Shown here piece by piece: positions 25,644 through 33,881 of a stretch of 51,920 nucleotides of DNA. This DNA comes from an uncultured Burkholderiales bacterium. Its GTDB lineage: Bacteria > Pseudomonadota > Gammaproteobacteria > Burkholderiales > Burkholderiaceae_C. The position numbers and the translations under genes are program-made. The stretch's first letter is position 1; the number at the start of each line of letters is the position of its first letter. The notes beneath the pieces are model-generated. The model did not search any database, was not told where the DNA came from, and saw only the letters and a list, made by a program, of their open reading frames with translations. Location: positions 1-51,920 of the forward strand of contig CAIZSE010000102.1 in the NCBI GenBank assembly GCA_903935585.1, in the 5' to 3' direction.

Positions 25644-26477
25644 TTAAAAAGTTTGTAGAGCCAGCAGGCCGTAGCCGGTGAGCATGGGTGCGTCGTAATA
25701 GCGCTGAATCCTTGTTGGCTTGCCAGAACCCAGAGCACCGCGCATCGTGAGCCAAACCATCATCTCGACCGACTCGGCCCCCCCGCGTTCTATAAGTTCG
25801 TCATGAGTGATGGTGGCCAGCAGGCTGGGGTTTTCTTCGAGAAGGTCCAGAAAATGCTTATCCCATGCGGGATTTGTGAAGCCGAAGTCCGGTCCGTGAA
25901 GCTGATGGGACAGCCCACCAGTGGCCATGACCACCACGCGCTCGTCGCAAGGCATGGCGTTGATCACTCGGCCGATCGCCTGGCCAAGTTTCCAGCAACG
26001 CATCGGGGTGGGCATAGGGTCGAGCACCACGTTCACTGCAAGAGGAACCACACGCATCGACCACGGAGGCGTATCCACCAAAGGCAAAACAGAAAGAATG
26101 CCGTGATCCAAAGCCATCTCTTGGCACAGAGACAGATCGAATTCCTGCTCGACCAGGCCACGCGCCAACTGCCAGGCCAGCGCGCTGTGACCAGGGACTG
26201 GCTTGAGTGGGCGCGGCGCCTTGCCCTCATTCGCCAACGGGTGCAGGTTTCCAGTCCCCAGCGCGAAAGAAGGGTAGTTGTCAAACTGGAAGTTGTTGAG
26301 GTGGTCGTTGTAAACCACCACCAAGGTATCTGCCCTGACATCACTCAGCCACTGACGAACGGGTCCATAGGCATCGAAGAAAGGCTTCCATGCTGGCTGA
26401 TTGCCATGCCCCGCATCCCATGCGAAGGCTATGGATGGCGCGTGCGAAGAACCTATGCCGCCAACAACATGTGCCAT
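25644..26477 (-). CDS. ligB: LigB-type extradiol dioxygenase catalytic subunit
   Basis: This 277-residue catalytic subunit is of the protocatechuate 4,5-dioxygenase class (type III extradiol). It begins GGIGSSHAPS with an iron-ligand histidine and continues with VVVYNDHLNNF and ATGGLSHQLHGPDFGF. It cleaves a catechol-type or aminophenol-type ring next to the hydroxyl using non-haem Fe(II). Its ATG shares one base with the ligA stop (TAATG). The exact substrate cannot be told; protocatechuate, gallate and 2-aminophenol enzymes all belong here. Confidence 0.87.
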   Translation of the reverse strand: MAHVVGGIGSSHAPSIAFAWDAGHGNQPAWKPFFDAYGPVRQWLSDVRADTLVVVYNDHLNNFQFDNYPSFALGTGNLHPLANEGKAPRPLKPVPGHSALAWQLARGLVEQEFDLSLCQEMALDHGILSVLPLVDTPPWSMRVVPLAVNVVLDPMPTPMRCWKLGQAIGRVINAMPCDERVVVMATGGLSHQLHGPDFGFTNPAWDKHFLDLLEENPSLLATITHDELIERGGAESVEMMVWLTMRGALGSGKPTRIQRYYDAPMLTGYGLLALQTF

Positions 26478-26845
26478 TAGCCGCGCCCTTTTTCAGCCAA
26501 AAACTCTTTAGTCGATTGACCGCGCATGGCAGCACCAATCTCCAGCAGCGTTGCACCGAACACGTAGCCCGATTTGGCGATCGCGTAAATGTTGACGCCG
26601 GCAAGCAGCAAACCTGCATAGTCACGATGGCGGACCAGTTCACGCTCAGACGGGGCAAGGCCCCACGCCTGCATGGCGGCTTCCTCGTCGATCAAATAGG
26701 CCTCTCGATTCTCGCGCTGCGATATGTGGATAAGGAATCGGTTCAGCCTTAATGCGCCTTGCGCCAATTCACCACGGTAGCGTGCTGCGCTCTGAAGGTT
26801 TGCAGTCGGCCCGAAGCGGCTGCTGCTTGCGCCAAGGTCCACCAT
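26477..26845 (-). CDS. ligA: LigA-type extradiol dioxygenase small subunit
   Basis: This protein of about 122 residues is the alpha subunit that caps the LigB active site. Core segments are LNRFLIHISQRENREAYLIDEEAAMQAWGL and RDYAGLLLAGVNIYAIAKSGYVFG. ATG 26845 lies five bases after the receptor stop. GTG 26854, which overlaps that stop as GTGA, is the alternative. A frame continuing further upstream runs inside the receptor gene and is unlikely. Confidence 0.82.
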   Translation of the reverse strand: MVDLGASSSRFGPTANLQSAARYRGELAQGALRLNRFLIHISQRENREAYLIDEEAAMQAWGLAPSERELVRHRDYAGLLLAGVNIYAIAKSGYVFGATLLEIGAAMRGQSTKEFLAEKGRG

Positions 26846-26850
26846 TTCAA

Positions 26851-27882
26851 TCACTTGGCAGGCGCTGGCGGAAGTTCCATTTGCAGATTGAAGCGGTCGA
26901 CGATACGTTTTTCCACTGGCAGTTGTTTGCGTGCCCATTCGGTAAAAGGCGCGCTGGCGATGAAGTCAGGCTTTTGGTAATTGCGGTCCAGGAATTCAAG
27001 AATTTCTTTTTCTTCAAGGATGCGCTTGAAGGTTTGCTCCAGCAACGCAACGTGAGCTGGGTTCATCCCGCGAGGGCCACCGACACCGACAATGGCATTG
27101 ATCTCAACGGGGTAGCCCAACTCTCGCAAGGTTGGAATTTGCGTTAGCCTTGGGTGGCGTGCGCCGTTCAGCCAGGCAACGAGCCGCAGCTTGCCATCCT
27201 GGACAAAGGGCATCGCACTGCCACCTGCCACGATCATGTCAATGTCACCGCGAATGAGCTGAAGGACAGATTCGTTGTCTCCTTTGTAGGGCACATGGAG
27301 CAACTGGATCCCTGCCAATCGGGAGAAATCTTCCATGGGCACATGGGCAAGACCGCCATGGCCAAAGGCTGTTCCATACTTCACATCGTCGGGTTTCGCC
27401 TTGGCTGCATTGATGATGTCCTGCACTGTCTTGTAAGGGGAGGTGGCGGACACGTAAAGGCCGAACCAAGAGCTCGTAATGCCTGAAACCCAGGTAAAAC
27501 CCTCTACCGGCTGATACGGTAAGCCATTGCGCAGTTGGTGATGCAAGGACAGGTGCGATCGCCCCACGATGCCGATGGTGTAGCCATCGGGCTCGGCCAT
27601 GGCTATCGAATTGGCAGCGACACCCCGACCCGGGCGATTTTCCAGCACCATCGGCTGGCCAGTTATCGCCTGAAACCGCTCGCCAATGCGCCGAAATGTC
27701 ACATCAGTGATCCCGCCTGCAGGAAATGAAAGCACCATCTTGACCGGTCTGGCGGGGTAAGTCTGAGCGTGCGCCGCCCAAGGCACCAGACTGAGCCACG
27801 CAGCAAATGCCAAAAACGGGACACAGCGAACGAGGCGCTGTGAGAAAGCAGTCAAGCAAGCAAGTTTCACAGTTGTCTCCAT
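26851..27882 (-). CDS. Bug/TctC-family tripartite tricarboxylate receptor
   Basis: This 343-residue periplasmic solute receptor has a long signal peptide ending AAHAQTYPARPVK. It shows the Bug signatures SFPAGGITDV, VLENRPGRG and LHVPYKGDN. TphC, the terephthalate receptor of Comamonas, is of this family. It is first in the ligAB-FAH operon, so it probably delivers the pathway substrate. No TctA or TctB membrane genes are present, as is usual for orphan Bug receptors in Burkholderiales. Putative operator site 2 lies just upstream of its start. Confidence 0.9.
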   Translation of the reverse strand: METTVKLACLTAFSQRLVRCVPFLAFAAWLSLVPWAAHAQTYPARPVKMVLSFPAGGITDVTFRRIGERFQAITGQPMVLENRPGRGVAANSIAMAEPDGYTIGIVGRSHLSLHHQLRNGLPYQPVEGFTWVSGITSSWFGLYVSATSPYKTVQDIINAAKAKPDDVKYGTAFGHGGLAHVPMEDFSRLAGIQLLHVPYKGDNESVLQLIRGDIDMIVAGGSAMPFVQDGKLRLVAWLNGARHPRLTQIPTLRELGYPVEINAIVGVGGPRGMNPAHVALLEQTFKRILEEKEILEFLDRNYQKPDFIASAPFTEWARKQLPVEKRIVDRFNLQMELPPAPAK

Positions 27883-27904
27883 TTGACCTTGGGGTCAATT
27901 TTAT

Positions 27905-27935
27905 CGTTTCGATCAGCGATACGCCGTATCTGTGA
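27905..27935 (+). promoter_or_regulatory. Putative IclR operator, site 2
   Basis: The 31-bp sequence starts CGTTTCGAT and contains a perfect 13-bp palindrome, GATACGCCGTATC, at 27918-27930. It sits 22 bp upstream of the minus-strand receptor start, in position to block or activate its promoter. It matches sites 1 and 3 in 24 and 22 of 31 positions. Confidence 0.5.
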
Positions 27936-28033
27936 TTGAGAATAAGCGTGTTTATTGCGAATGTCAACAAGAAGACTTTCCCTGGTTGGGCTGAGTCGGA
28001 GTGCGCTTCCTCAAAGCTACTCAGGAATGAATG

Positions 28034-28064
28034 TGTTTCGATAAACGAGACGCCGCATCGACGC
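28034..28064 (+). promoter_or_regulatory. Putative IclR operator, site 3
   Basis: The sequence starts TGTTTCGATAAACGAGACG and matches site 2 in 22 of 31 positions. GTTT-CGAT-AAAC within it is a small inverted repeat. It lies about 175 bp upstream of the plus-strand receptor gene. It is the weakest of the three sites. Confidence 0.4.
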
Positions 28065-28238
28065 GGTTGGCTATCTGTTATTCTCGAAATTCAGTTGGAC
28101 TTTTGCGACCTTAACGGCATGGTGTTGCAGTTAAGTCTTTGTCCACACTTGCCTGAAGCGTGTTGAGCACTTGTGGCTTTCAGCGCTTGGGCCTTTGTGG
28201 TCCTAGTACGTTGATGTTGGATTCAATAGGAGCCAGTT

Positions 28239-29234
28239 ATGACCAGACAACCCACAATCAATCGCAGACAGGCCGCATCTTTGGTAGGTGGCGCTTTGAT
28301 CGCGTCCGCATGCCCGCTTGTTCAGGCGCAGTCAAGTTATCCAAGCAAGCCTGTCAAGCTTGTCGTGACTTACGCTTCGGGTGGGGCGAATGACTTGACA
28401 GCACGCATCTATGCCATCTTGCTTGGTGACAAGTTCAAGCAGTCGTTCATCGTGGAAAACCGGCCTGGCGCAAGCGGGGTCACGGGCACTTTGGGCGTTG
28501 CACGCGGTGAGTCCGACGGCTACACGCTTTTATTGGGGGCGGGTGGGACCATGACGATCAACCCGGTGCTGCTACCCAACATCCCCTACGACCCCTTGAG
28601 GGATTTCGCACCCATTGGTCTTGCAGCGCAGGCGCCGCTGGTCGTCTTGGTCCCGCCGAATCTTCCAGTCAACTCGATTCAAGACCTGATCCGGTACGCC
28701 AAATCGCGCAAAGAAGTGATCAGTTATGCATCCCCTGGGGCGGGCACGCCGCTTCATCTGGCTGCGGAAATGTTCATGCATCAGGCTGGCCTCACTGCCT
28801 TGCACGTCCCATACCGGGGCAGTGCCCCAGCACTCACAGACTTGATGGCTGGCCGAGTGGATCTCATGTTTGATGTCCAGGGCAGCTCGCTCCAGTTCGT
28901 CAAGGCAGGGAAGCTGCGAGCGCTCGCTGTGACAAGTATGCAGCGCAGCACATACTTGCCGGATGTGCCAACACTTCATGAGTCAGGTCTCAAGGATTTT
29001 GAGGTGACGTCCTGGTTTGCCTTGTTTGCGCCCATCCAAACTCCAGCAGATGTTGTCGCCCAACTCAGCCAGTCCCTTCAAGCGGTTGCCCAAACACCCG
29101 AGGCATCTGCCAAGCTCGCACCATTAGGGATGAGTCCGGCCAACTCCACGCCTCAAGCACTGCGGGAATTGGTACAAAAAGAACAAGCCAAGTGGCGAGA
29201 AATTATCAAGCGAGCCAATATCAAGGTTGAGTGA
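28239..29234 (+). CDS. Bug/TctC-family tripartite tricarboxylate receptor
   Basis: This 331-residue periplasmic receptor is a second member of the TctC family in the island. The signal peptide ends VQAQSSYPSKPVK, and the mature part shows VTYASGGANDL, VENRPGASG and LHVPYRGSA. It is divergent from the other receptor, with shared operator-like sites between them. The twin-arginine-like NRRQAASLVGG at the N-terminus resembles Tat signals seen in some Bug proteins. Substrate is unknown; a carboxylated aromatic is a fair guess. Confidence 0.9.
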   Translation: MTRQPTINRRQAASLVGGALIASACPLVQAQSSYPSKPVKLVVTYASGGANDLTARIYAILLGDKFKQSFIVENRPGASGVTGTLGVARGESDGYTLLLGAGGTMTINPVLLPNIPYDPLRDFAPIGLAAQAPLVVLVPPNLPVNSIQDLIRYAKSRKEVISYASPGAGTPLHLAAEMFMHQAGLTALHVPYRGSAPALTDLMAGRVDLMFDVQGSSLQFVKAGKLRALAVTSMQRSTYLPDVPTLHESGLKDFEVTSWFALFAPIQTPADVVAQLSQSLQAVAQTPEASAKLAPLGMSPANSTPQALRELVQKEQAKWREIIKRANIKVE

Positions 29235-29328
29235 GGTAACTGGTACTGCTGGCTTCTTTGCGCTGTTGTCGGGCCCTTTAGATCAGCCACGGATACGCTT
29301 AAAAATATCCCAATTCGGGCGGCATGCT

Positions 29329-30108
29329 TTAACCCCGGGTGTAGGTCAGCATGCGGCCTTTGTAGGCGGGTAAATCTTCGTGTGCAGACTGCTCCAGCAC
29401 TTGCTCGTGCATCGAAAAGCCTACGCGTGCCATGTGTTTGTGAAATGCGCTGCGGTTGCCCCTGTTGGGGTCGACCACCCAGATTTCGGAGGCCGCTGCA
29501 GCATGCGCATGGATGAAGCTGGCCAGTGTGCCTTCGTCATCGCGCTCGTACAAAATATCACTGCCCACAATCAGATCAAACAAGCCACTCACGCCTGCAT
29601 CATGGGCAGACGTGAGGACGGGCAAGCCATCACCTCTCAGCGCTGCTGTGCCCCATAAGCCATGGCGGTAAGCCATCGGAGGCAGATCGTTCAAGCGGGT
29701 GTTTTCATCGAGAAAGGCGTGCGTCAAGGGGTGGCAATCGCTGGCTGTGACATTGGCGCCGCGTCGGTGTGCCACCAGACTTGAAAGCCCCAGGCCGCAG
29801 CCAATTTCCAGAATGCGCTCGGCCGTCACAGGCCGTTGGGCCATGCGCTCGGCCATGTGCAGACCCGACGGCCACAGCAGGCCAAACAAAGGCCAGGTGG
29901 CCGAAGAAATGCCCAAATTCAGGGCCTCGTCCAGCGGGTCATAAAACTGGTTCTTGTCGAGCAGGGAGCAAATCAGCAGGGCGTCCGCGCCGGGCACAGC
30001 AATACTTTCCTGTTTGGTCAGGTAGCCGGAATGTGAGGGAAGCAAAAGAACAATCGTTGCAGCGCAAAGGCAGAAAATGAAATGGCGCTGGCTGCGCAGA
30101 CTGTACAC
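29329..30108 (-). CDS. Class I SAM-dependent methyltransferase
   Basis: This 259-residue protein has Rossmann motif I LEIGCGLGLSS and an acidic loop TASDCHP, then a VGSDILYERDDE segment. This pattern resembles methyltransferases of the protein-lysine/METTL21-like group. There is no complete signal peptide, although residues 10-26 are hydrophobic. It is separated from the MocR gene by about 110 bp on the same strand. The substrate is unknown. Confidence 0.75.
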   Translation of the reverse strand: MYSLRSQRHFIFCLCAATIVLLLPSHSGYLTKQESIAVPGADALLICSLLDKNQFYDPLDEALNLGISSATWPLFGLLWPSGLHMAERMAQRPVTAERILEIGCGLGLSSLVAHRRGANVTASDCHPLTHAFLDENTRLNDLPPMAYRHGLWGTAALRGDGLPVLTSAHDAGVSGLFDLIVGSDILYERDDEGTLASFIHAHAAAASEIWVVDPNRGNRSAFHKHMARVGFSMHEQVLEQSAHEDLPAYKGRMLTYTRG

Positions 30109-30217
30109 CCAGGCAGGTGTTCAATCGCGTCAGACCGCTCGTGGGTATGGTGCCGGATTGCAACGGTCAGAAGCTTGTTGCGGATGCCCACATCAGAAGG
30201 CTCAGCGCGCGATCCCG

Positions 30218-31609
30218 TCAACGAATTTTGGTCAACGCCTTGACCAATGCACGCGAGACTTTGGGGTCTGCAAGTGCGCCGGTATTGAACCTTGACCAAG
30301 CGCAAGGCGCCTCCGAGTTGACACAAAAAAGCCGGCCGGGTGCCAGCAGGATATTTTGCTTTTGCAGTTTCTGGGCGAGTTCGTGGGTGTCTGGATGCCC
30401 TGGCAGGCTGGCCCAAAGATACAGCGACTGGGGGCTGCTGCCCAACACATCGGCACCCAGTTGTGCCAACACATCCCGTGCGGCCAAGGTGGCCTGGGTG
30501 ACCCGGTCTCGCAGTTTCACCACGTGCCGTTCGTAGTGACCTTCGCGCAGGATCACATTGACCGTTCTCTCGCAATACTCGGACGAGTTGGTGGAGACCA
30601 GTGTTTTCAGATCGGCCAACTCGCTGGCCAGGTCGTCACTGCAGGCGATGTAACCCACGCGCAGCGATGCAGAAAATGACTTGGAAAACGAGCCGATGTA
30701 GATCGTTCTTTCCAACTGGTCCAATGCGGCCAGGCGCGGGGTGGACAAGGGTTTGAAGTCGGCCAGGGCGTCGTTTTCGACGATCATGACATCGTGCTCT
30801 TGCGCCAGTTTCAGCACCCGAAAAGCCTTGCCCGGCGAGATGTCCGTGCCGGTCGGGTTGTGGCAAGCCGACTGCGTGAAGAAAAGGCGTGGCTTGTGCA
30901 CAGCCATCAAGTGCTCCAGGGCTTCCAGGTCGGGGCCATCCGCCAGCCTGGGCACGCCAATGATCTTGGCATCCGCCAGCTTCAGTTTGCCAAAGAGCAG
31001 GTAGTAGCCGGGATCGTCCACCAGCACGGTGGCACCTGGCGGCACAAAGTAGCGGATCACCAGGTCCATCGCACTGTTGGCCCCTTGTGTCAGCAAAATT
31101 TGACCGGGCTTTGCACCGATGCCAAATGACGCCAGCCTGTGAATCAGGTGCTCGCGCAAAGGCATGTAGCCGAACCGGTTGCCATACCGAAAGACGGTGC
31201 CCATGCCGCTGCGAACCACTTTGGGGTGGAACTTGTCCAGCCGCAAGTCCGACAGCCATTCGATGGGCGGGAAGCCATCCCCGATGGGGTGTGCGTCCGG
31301 GATGGTCTTGAACTGCTCACGCATCATCCAGACGATGTTCATCGCCCGGTCCAGTGAGTTTTTTTCTTCGTCCTGATGGGGTGCTTTGGCGCTGCCCGTG
31401 ACATAAAAACCAGAGCCCCTGCGCGGCTCCAGCACGCCATCGGCCACGAGCAACTCAAAAGCTGCAACGACGGTGTTTTTGGAATACCCGTGCAAATCCG
31501 AGAGTTCGCGCAAGGAGGGCAGCTTTTGACCGGGCCGGTATGCACCCTCGTCTATTTGGCGGCGTATCGAGTCGGAAAGACTGTGGGCGATGGTGGGTTT
31601 GCTGGCCAT
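30218..31609 (-). CDS. MocR-type GntR/aminotransferase regulator
   Basis: This 463-residue regulator fuses an N-terminal GntR winged helix (about 1-75, PSLRELSDLHGYSKNTVVAAF) to a fold-type I aminotransferase domain. The PLP lysine lies in YIGSFSKSFSASLRVGY. MocR proteins bind PLP and usually respond to amino compounds or other small metabolites. It is divergent from the ABC transporter and HMG-CoA reductase operon across 153 bp containing a clear inverted repeat, so it is the likely regulator of that operon. Confidence 0.9.
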   Translation of the reverse strand: MASKPTIAHSLSDSIRRQIDEGAYRPGQKLPSLRELSDLHGYSKNTVVAAFELLVADGVLEPRRGSGFYVTGSAKAPHQDEEKNSLDRAMNIVWMMREQFKTIPDAHPIGDGFPPIEWLSDLRLDKFHPKVVRSGMGTVFRYGNRFGYMPLREHLIHRLASFGIGAKPGQILLTQGANSAMDLVIRYFVPPGATVLVDDPGYYLLFGKLKLADAKIIGVPRLADGPDLEALEHLMAVHKPRLFFTQSACHNPTGTDISPGKAFRVLKLAQEHDVMIVENDALADFKPLSTPRLAALDQLERTIYIGSFSKSFSASLRVGYIACSDDLASELADLKTLVSTNSSEYCERTVNVILREGHYERHVVKLRDRVTQATLAARDVLAQLGADVLGSSPQSLYLWASLPGHPDTHELAQKLQKQNILLAPGRLFCVNSEAPCAWSRFNTGALADPKVSRALVKALTKIR

Positions 31610-31689
31610 GGTGGTTGAGAAGCAATTGCAGGGTTAACTATGACAGTTTTCAGTACAAAAAGGTATGGTTGGGTCACTGTCCTCGCAAA

Positions 31690-31713
31690 CTGTACCTTTA
31701 ATCACTGGTACAG
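31690..31713 (+). promoter_or_regulatory. Inverted repeat, probable MocR operator
   Basis: CTGTACC (31690-31696) and GGTACAG (31707-31713) form a perfect 7-bp inverted repeat with a 10-nt spacer, 50 bp upstream of the ABC transporter operon start. Related half-sites (CAGTAC near 31650, GGTATGG near 31661) precede it. Binding by the divergent MocR regulator is inferred. Confidence 0.5.
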
Positions 31714-31762
31714 ATGGCATAAAGTTCGGCCACCTCAACTGACCTATATGAAGGAGACAACC

Positions 31763-32965
31763 ATGGCTCAACACCCGAAAACCCGTCGCCTGTCGACCGT
31801 GCTGACCACAGCACTGCTGGCATTCGCAGGTTCTGCTTTTGCCCAGGACATCAAATTTGGCTTCAACGCCGACCAGTCGGGCACCGCGGCTGCGGAGCTG
31901 GGGATGGCGGCACGTTATGGCTTTGAGTTGGCCATTGAAGACATCAACAAGGCGGGTGGTCTGCTGGGCAAAAAAGTGCTGCCGGTTGTTCGCGATGACA
32001 CGGGCACACCCCCCAAGTCCATCCAGAACATGACCGAGCTGATTGACAGCGAAAAAGTCGCTGTGGTGGTGGGCCCGACCAATTCTGGCAACGCGCTCGC
32101 TTGGCTGCACATTCCCCAGCAGAAAAAAGTGCCGGTGATCGTGCCCGTGGCCACGGCGACCGACATCACCAAGCGTTACCAGAACGAGCCGCAGAACTTT
32201 ATTTTCCGTGTCTCCATGGTGGACCGTGAGCAGGTCGGTTTGCTGCTGGCCTATGCCGTGAAGTCCAGCAAGAACAAAAAGATTGCTTTCATTGCTGATT
32301 CCACCGGCTTTGGCACGCAAGGTGTCAAGGATGCGACCGAGGTGTTGGCGCTGCATGGCCTGAGCCCTGTTGCTGTCGAAAAATTCGGTCCCAAAGACAC
32401 CGACATGACCTCGCAGCTGGCCAAAATTCGCGATGCGGGCGCAGACACGTTGTTGATCTACGGTCTGGCAGATGGCAACGCCCACACCTTGCGCAGCATG
32501 GAAAAAATCAACTACATGCCCACCGCCATCGGCACCTGGGGAAACATGAGCTCGGTGCTGGTGAACACGGCCGGTAAAAAGCTGGCTGAGCACCTGATCT
32601 TTGCAACCTCGACAGCAGAAGACAGCAACGCCCGCTCTGCAGCCTTGGCCGTGCGGGTTCGCGAGCGTTACCCCACCATGGTGACCTTTGTGTCGGCAGC
32701 GCAATCCTACGATTCAGTGATGTTGGTGGCTGCGGCGATCAAGCAAGCCGGGACCACCGATGGCGCCAAAGTCGCTGCAGTGCTGGAGAGCGGCATGCCG
32801 GATGTGCAAGGCATCATCAAAAACTACAAGAAGCCGTTTTCCAAGACAGACCACGAAGGCCTGGGCGTTGAAGACTTTCAGCTGGGCAAGTGGAAAGATG
32901 GCAAGGTCACGAATTTTTCAGACGCCATCACCAAGTCACTGACCGCCGCTGATCTGAAACGCTAA
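31763..32965 (+). CDS. ABC transporter substrate-binding protein (LivJ-like)
   Basis: This 400-residue periplasmic protein belongs to the branched-chain amino acid type (HAAT family). The signal peptide ends AGSAFAQD. Features are IKFGFNADQSGTAAAELG, GPTNSGNALAWLH, and FVSAAQSYDSVMLVAAAIKQAG near the end. AAGGAGA about 6 nt before ATG 31763 supports the start. The family binds amino acids, amides or small organic acids. Since the operon ends in HMG-CoA reductase, mevalonate is a reasonable ligand. Its stop overlaps the next start as TAATG. Confidence 0.9.
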   Translation: MAQHPKTRRLSTVLTTALLAFAGSAFAQDIKFGFNADQSGTAAAELGMAARYGFELAIEDINKAGGLLGKKVLPVVRDDTGTPPKSIQNMTELIDSEKVAVVVGPTNSGNALAWLHIPQQKKVPVIVPVATATDITKRYQNEPQNFIFRVSMVDREQVGLLLAYAVKSSKNKKIAFIADSTGFGTQGVKDATEVLALHGLSPVAVEKFGPKDTDMTSQLAKIRDAGADTLLIYGLADGNAHTLRSMEKINYMPTAIGTWGNMSSVLVNTAGKKLAEHLIFATSTAEDSNARSAALAVRVRERYPTMVTFVSAAQSYDSVMLVAAAIKQAGTTDGAKVAAVLESGMPDVQGIIKNYKKPFSKTDHEGLGVEDFQLGKWKDGKVTNFSDAITKSLTAADLKR

Positions 32966-33879
32966 TGGTTTTCCTGCAAGCACTGTTCAGCGGACTCGCG
33001 CTCGGGGGCATCTATGCGCTCGTGGCGCTGGGTTTCAGCATCACCCACACCACCACAAAAACCCTGAACTTCGGTCAAGGCGAGGTGCTGGCGGCGGGTG
33101 CATTTGTGGCTGTGGGCTCACTGCTTTTGCTTGCTGGCAAACCGTACACGGCTGTTCTGGAGCCCGCCGATGTGAGCATTGGCCGCTACCTTCTGGCCTT
33201 GGCCATGACGGTCGGTGTGGTGGGGCTCATTGGGGTTCTGTTGTACTTCACGGCCATCCGGCCTTTTTTTGGTTCAGGCGGCATGTCCTGGGTCATGAGC
33301 ACCATCGGTTTCGGCATCGTGTTGCAAAACTCCGCGATGGCCATTTGGGGCAGCAGCTCCATCGCCATGCCTTCTCCCCTGGGCGAGGGTGTGATCCGAA
33401 TCGCAGGCGCTGGTGTGCGACCGCAAGAGATCCTGGTGATCGTGGTGACCCTGTCCGTGATGGCCGGTCTTGACTACGTGCTGCGCAAAACCAAGATCGG
33501 CAAGGCCGTCAGGGCAGTGGCCACCAATCAGCAAGCCGCATCGCTCATGGGCATCAACGTCGGCGCCATCGTGGTGCTGGCGTTTGTCTTGTCTTCCGGG
33601 CTGGCCGGCTTGGCTGGCTTGCTGATCGCCCCGATCACCACGGCCTCGGTTTTCATGGGGCTGAGCATTGCACTCAAAGCGTTTTCGGCAGCCATCGTGG
33701 GTGGGCTTTCCAGTCCGCGCGGATGCATTGCCGGGGGAATCTTGCTGGGCTGCCTGGAGGCGCTCATTGGCTTATGGCGCGCAGAGATGCGGGAGATCAC
33801 CTTGTTCTTGCTGATCATTTTGGTGCTGATGGTCAAGCCTGAGGGTCTGTTTGGCAGCAAAACCATGGAGAAGGTTTGA
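32965..33879 (+). CDS. livH: ABC transporter permease, LivH family
   Basis: This 304-residue inner membrane permease has the typical FSGLALGGIYALVALGFSITHTT opening and the RAVATNQQAASLMGINV cytoplasmic loop that contacts the ATPase. It has about eight hydrophobic segments and no signal peptide. It pairs with the LivM half of the next protein. Confidence 0.92.
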   Translation: MVFLQALFSGLALGGIYALVALGFSITHTTTKTLNFGQGEVLAAGAFVAVGSLLLLAGKPYTAVLEPADVSIGRYLLALAMTVGVVGLIGVLLYFTAIRPFFGSGGMSWVMSTIGFGIVLQNSAMAIWGSSSIAMPSPLGEGVIRIAGAGVRPQEILVIVVTLSVMAGLDYVLRKTKIGKAVRAVATNQQAASLMGINVGAIVVLAFVLSSGLAGLAGLLIAPITTASVFMGLSIALKAFSAAIVGGLSSPRGCIAGGILLGCLEALIGLWRAEMREITLFLLIILVLMVKPEGLFGSKTMEKV

Positions 33880-33881
33880 AC

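Larger units (their letters stand above)
27883..28238. other. Divergent promoter region between two Bug receptor genes
   Basis: These 356 bases hold no convincing gene; a 76-codon frame at 27936-28166 overlaps an operator-like site and is not protein-like. Two of the three related operator sequences occur here (27905 and 28034), so both receptor genes are probably under the same control. The downstream Shine-Dalgarno AGGAG lies about 7 nt before ATG 28239. Confidence 0.5.

Noticed and set aside
27936-28166. 76-codon open frame between the Bug receptor genes
   Set aside because: It overlaps an operator-like site, lacks a ribosome-binding site and shows no conserved features.
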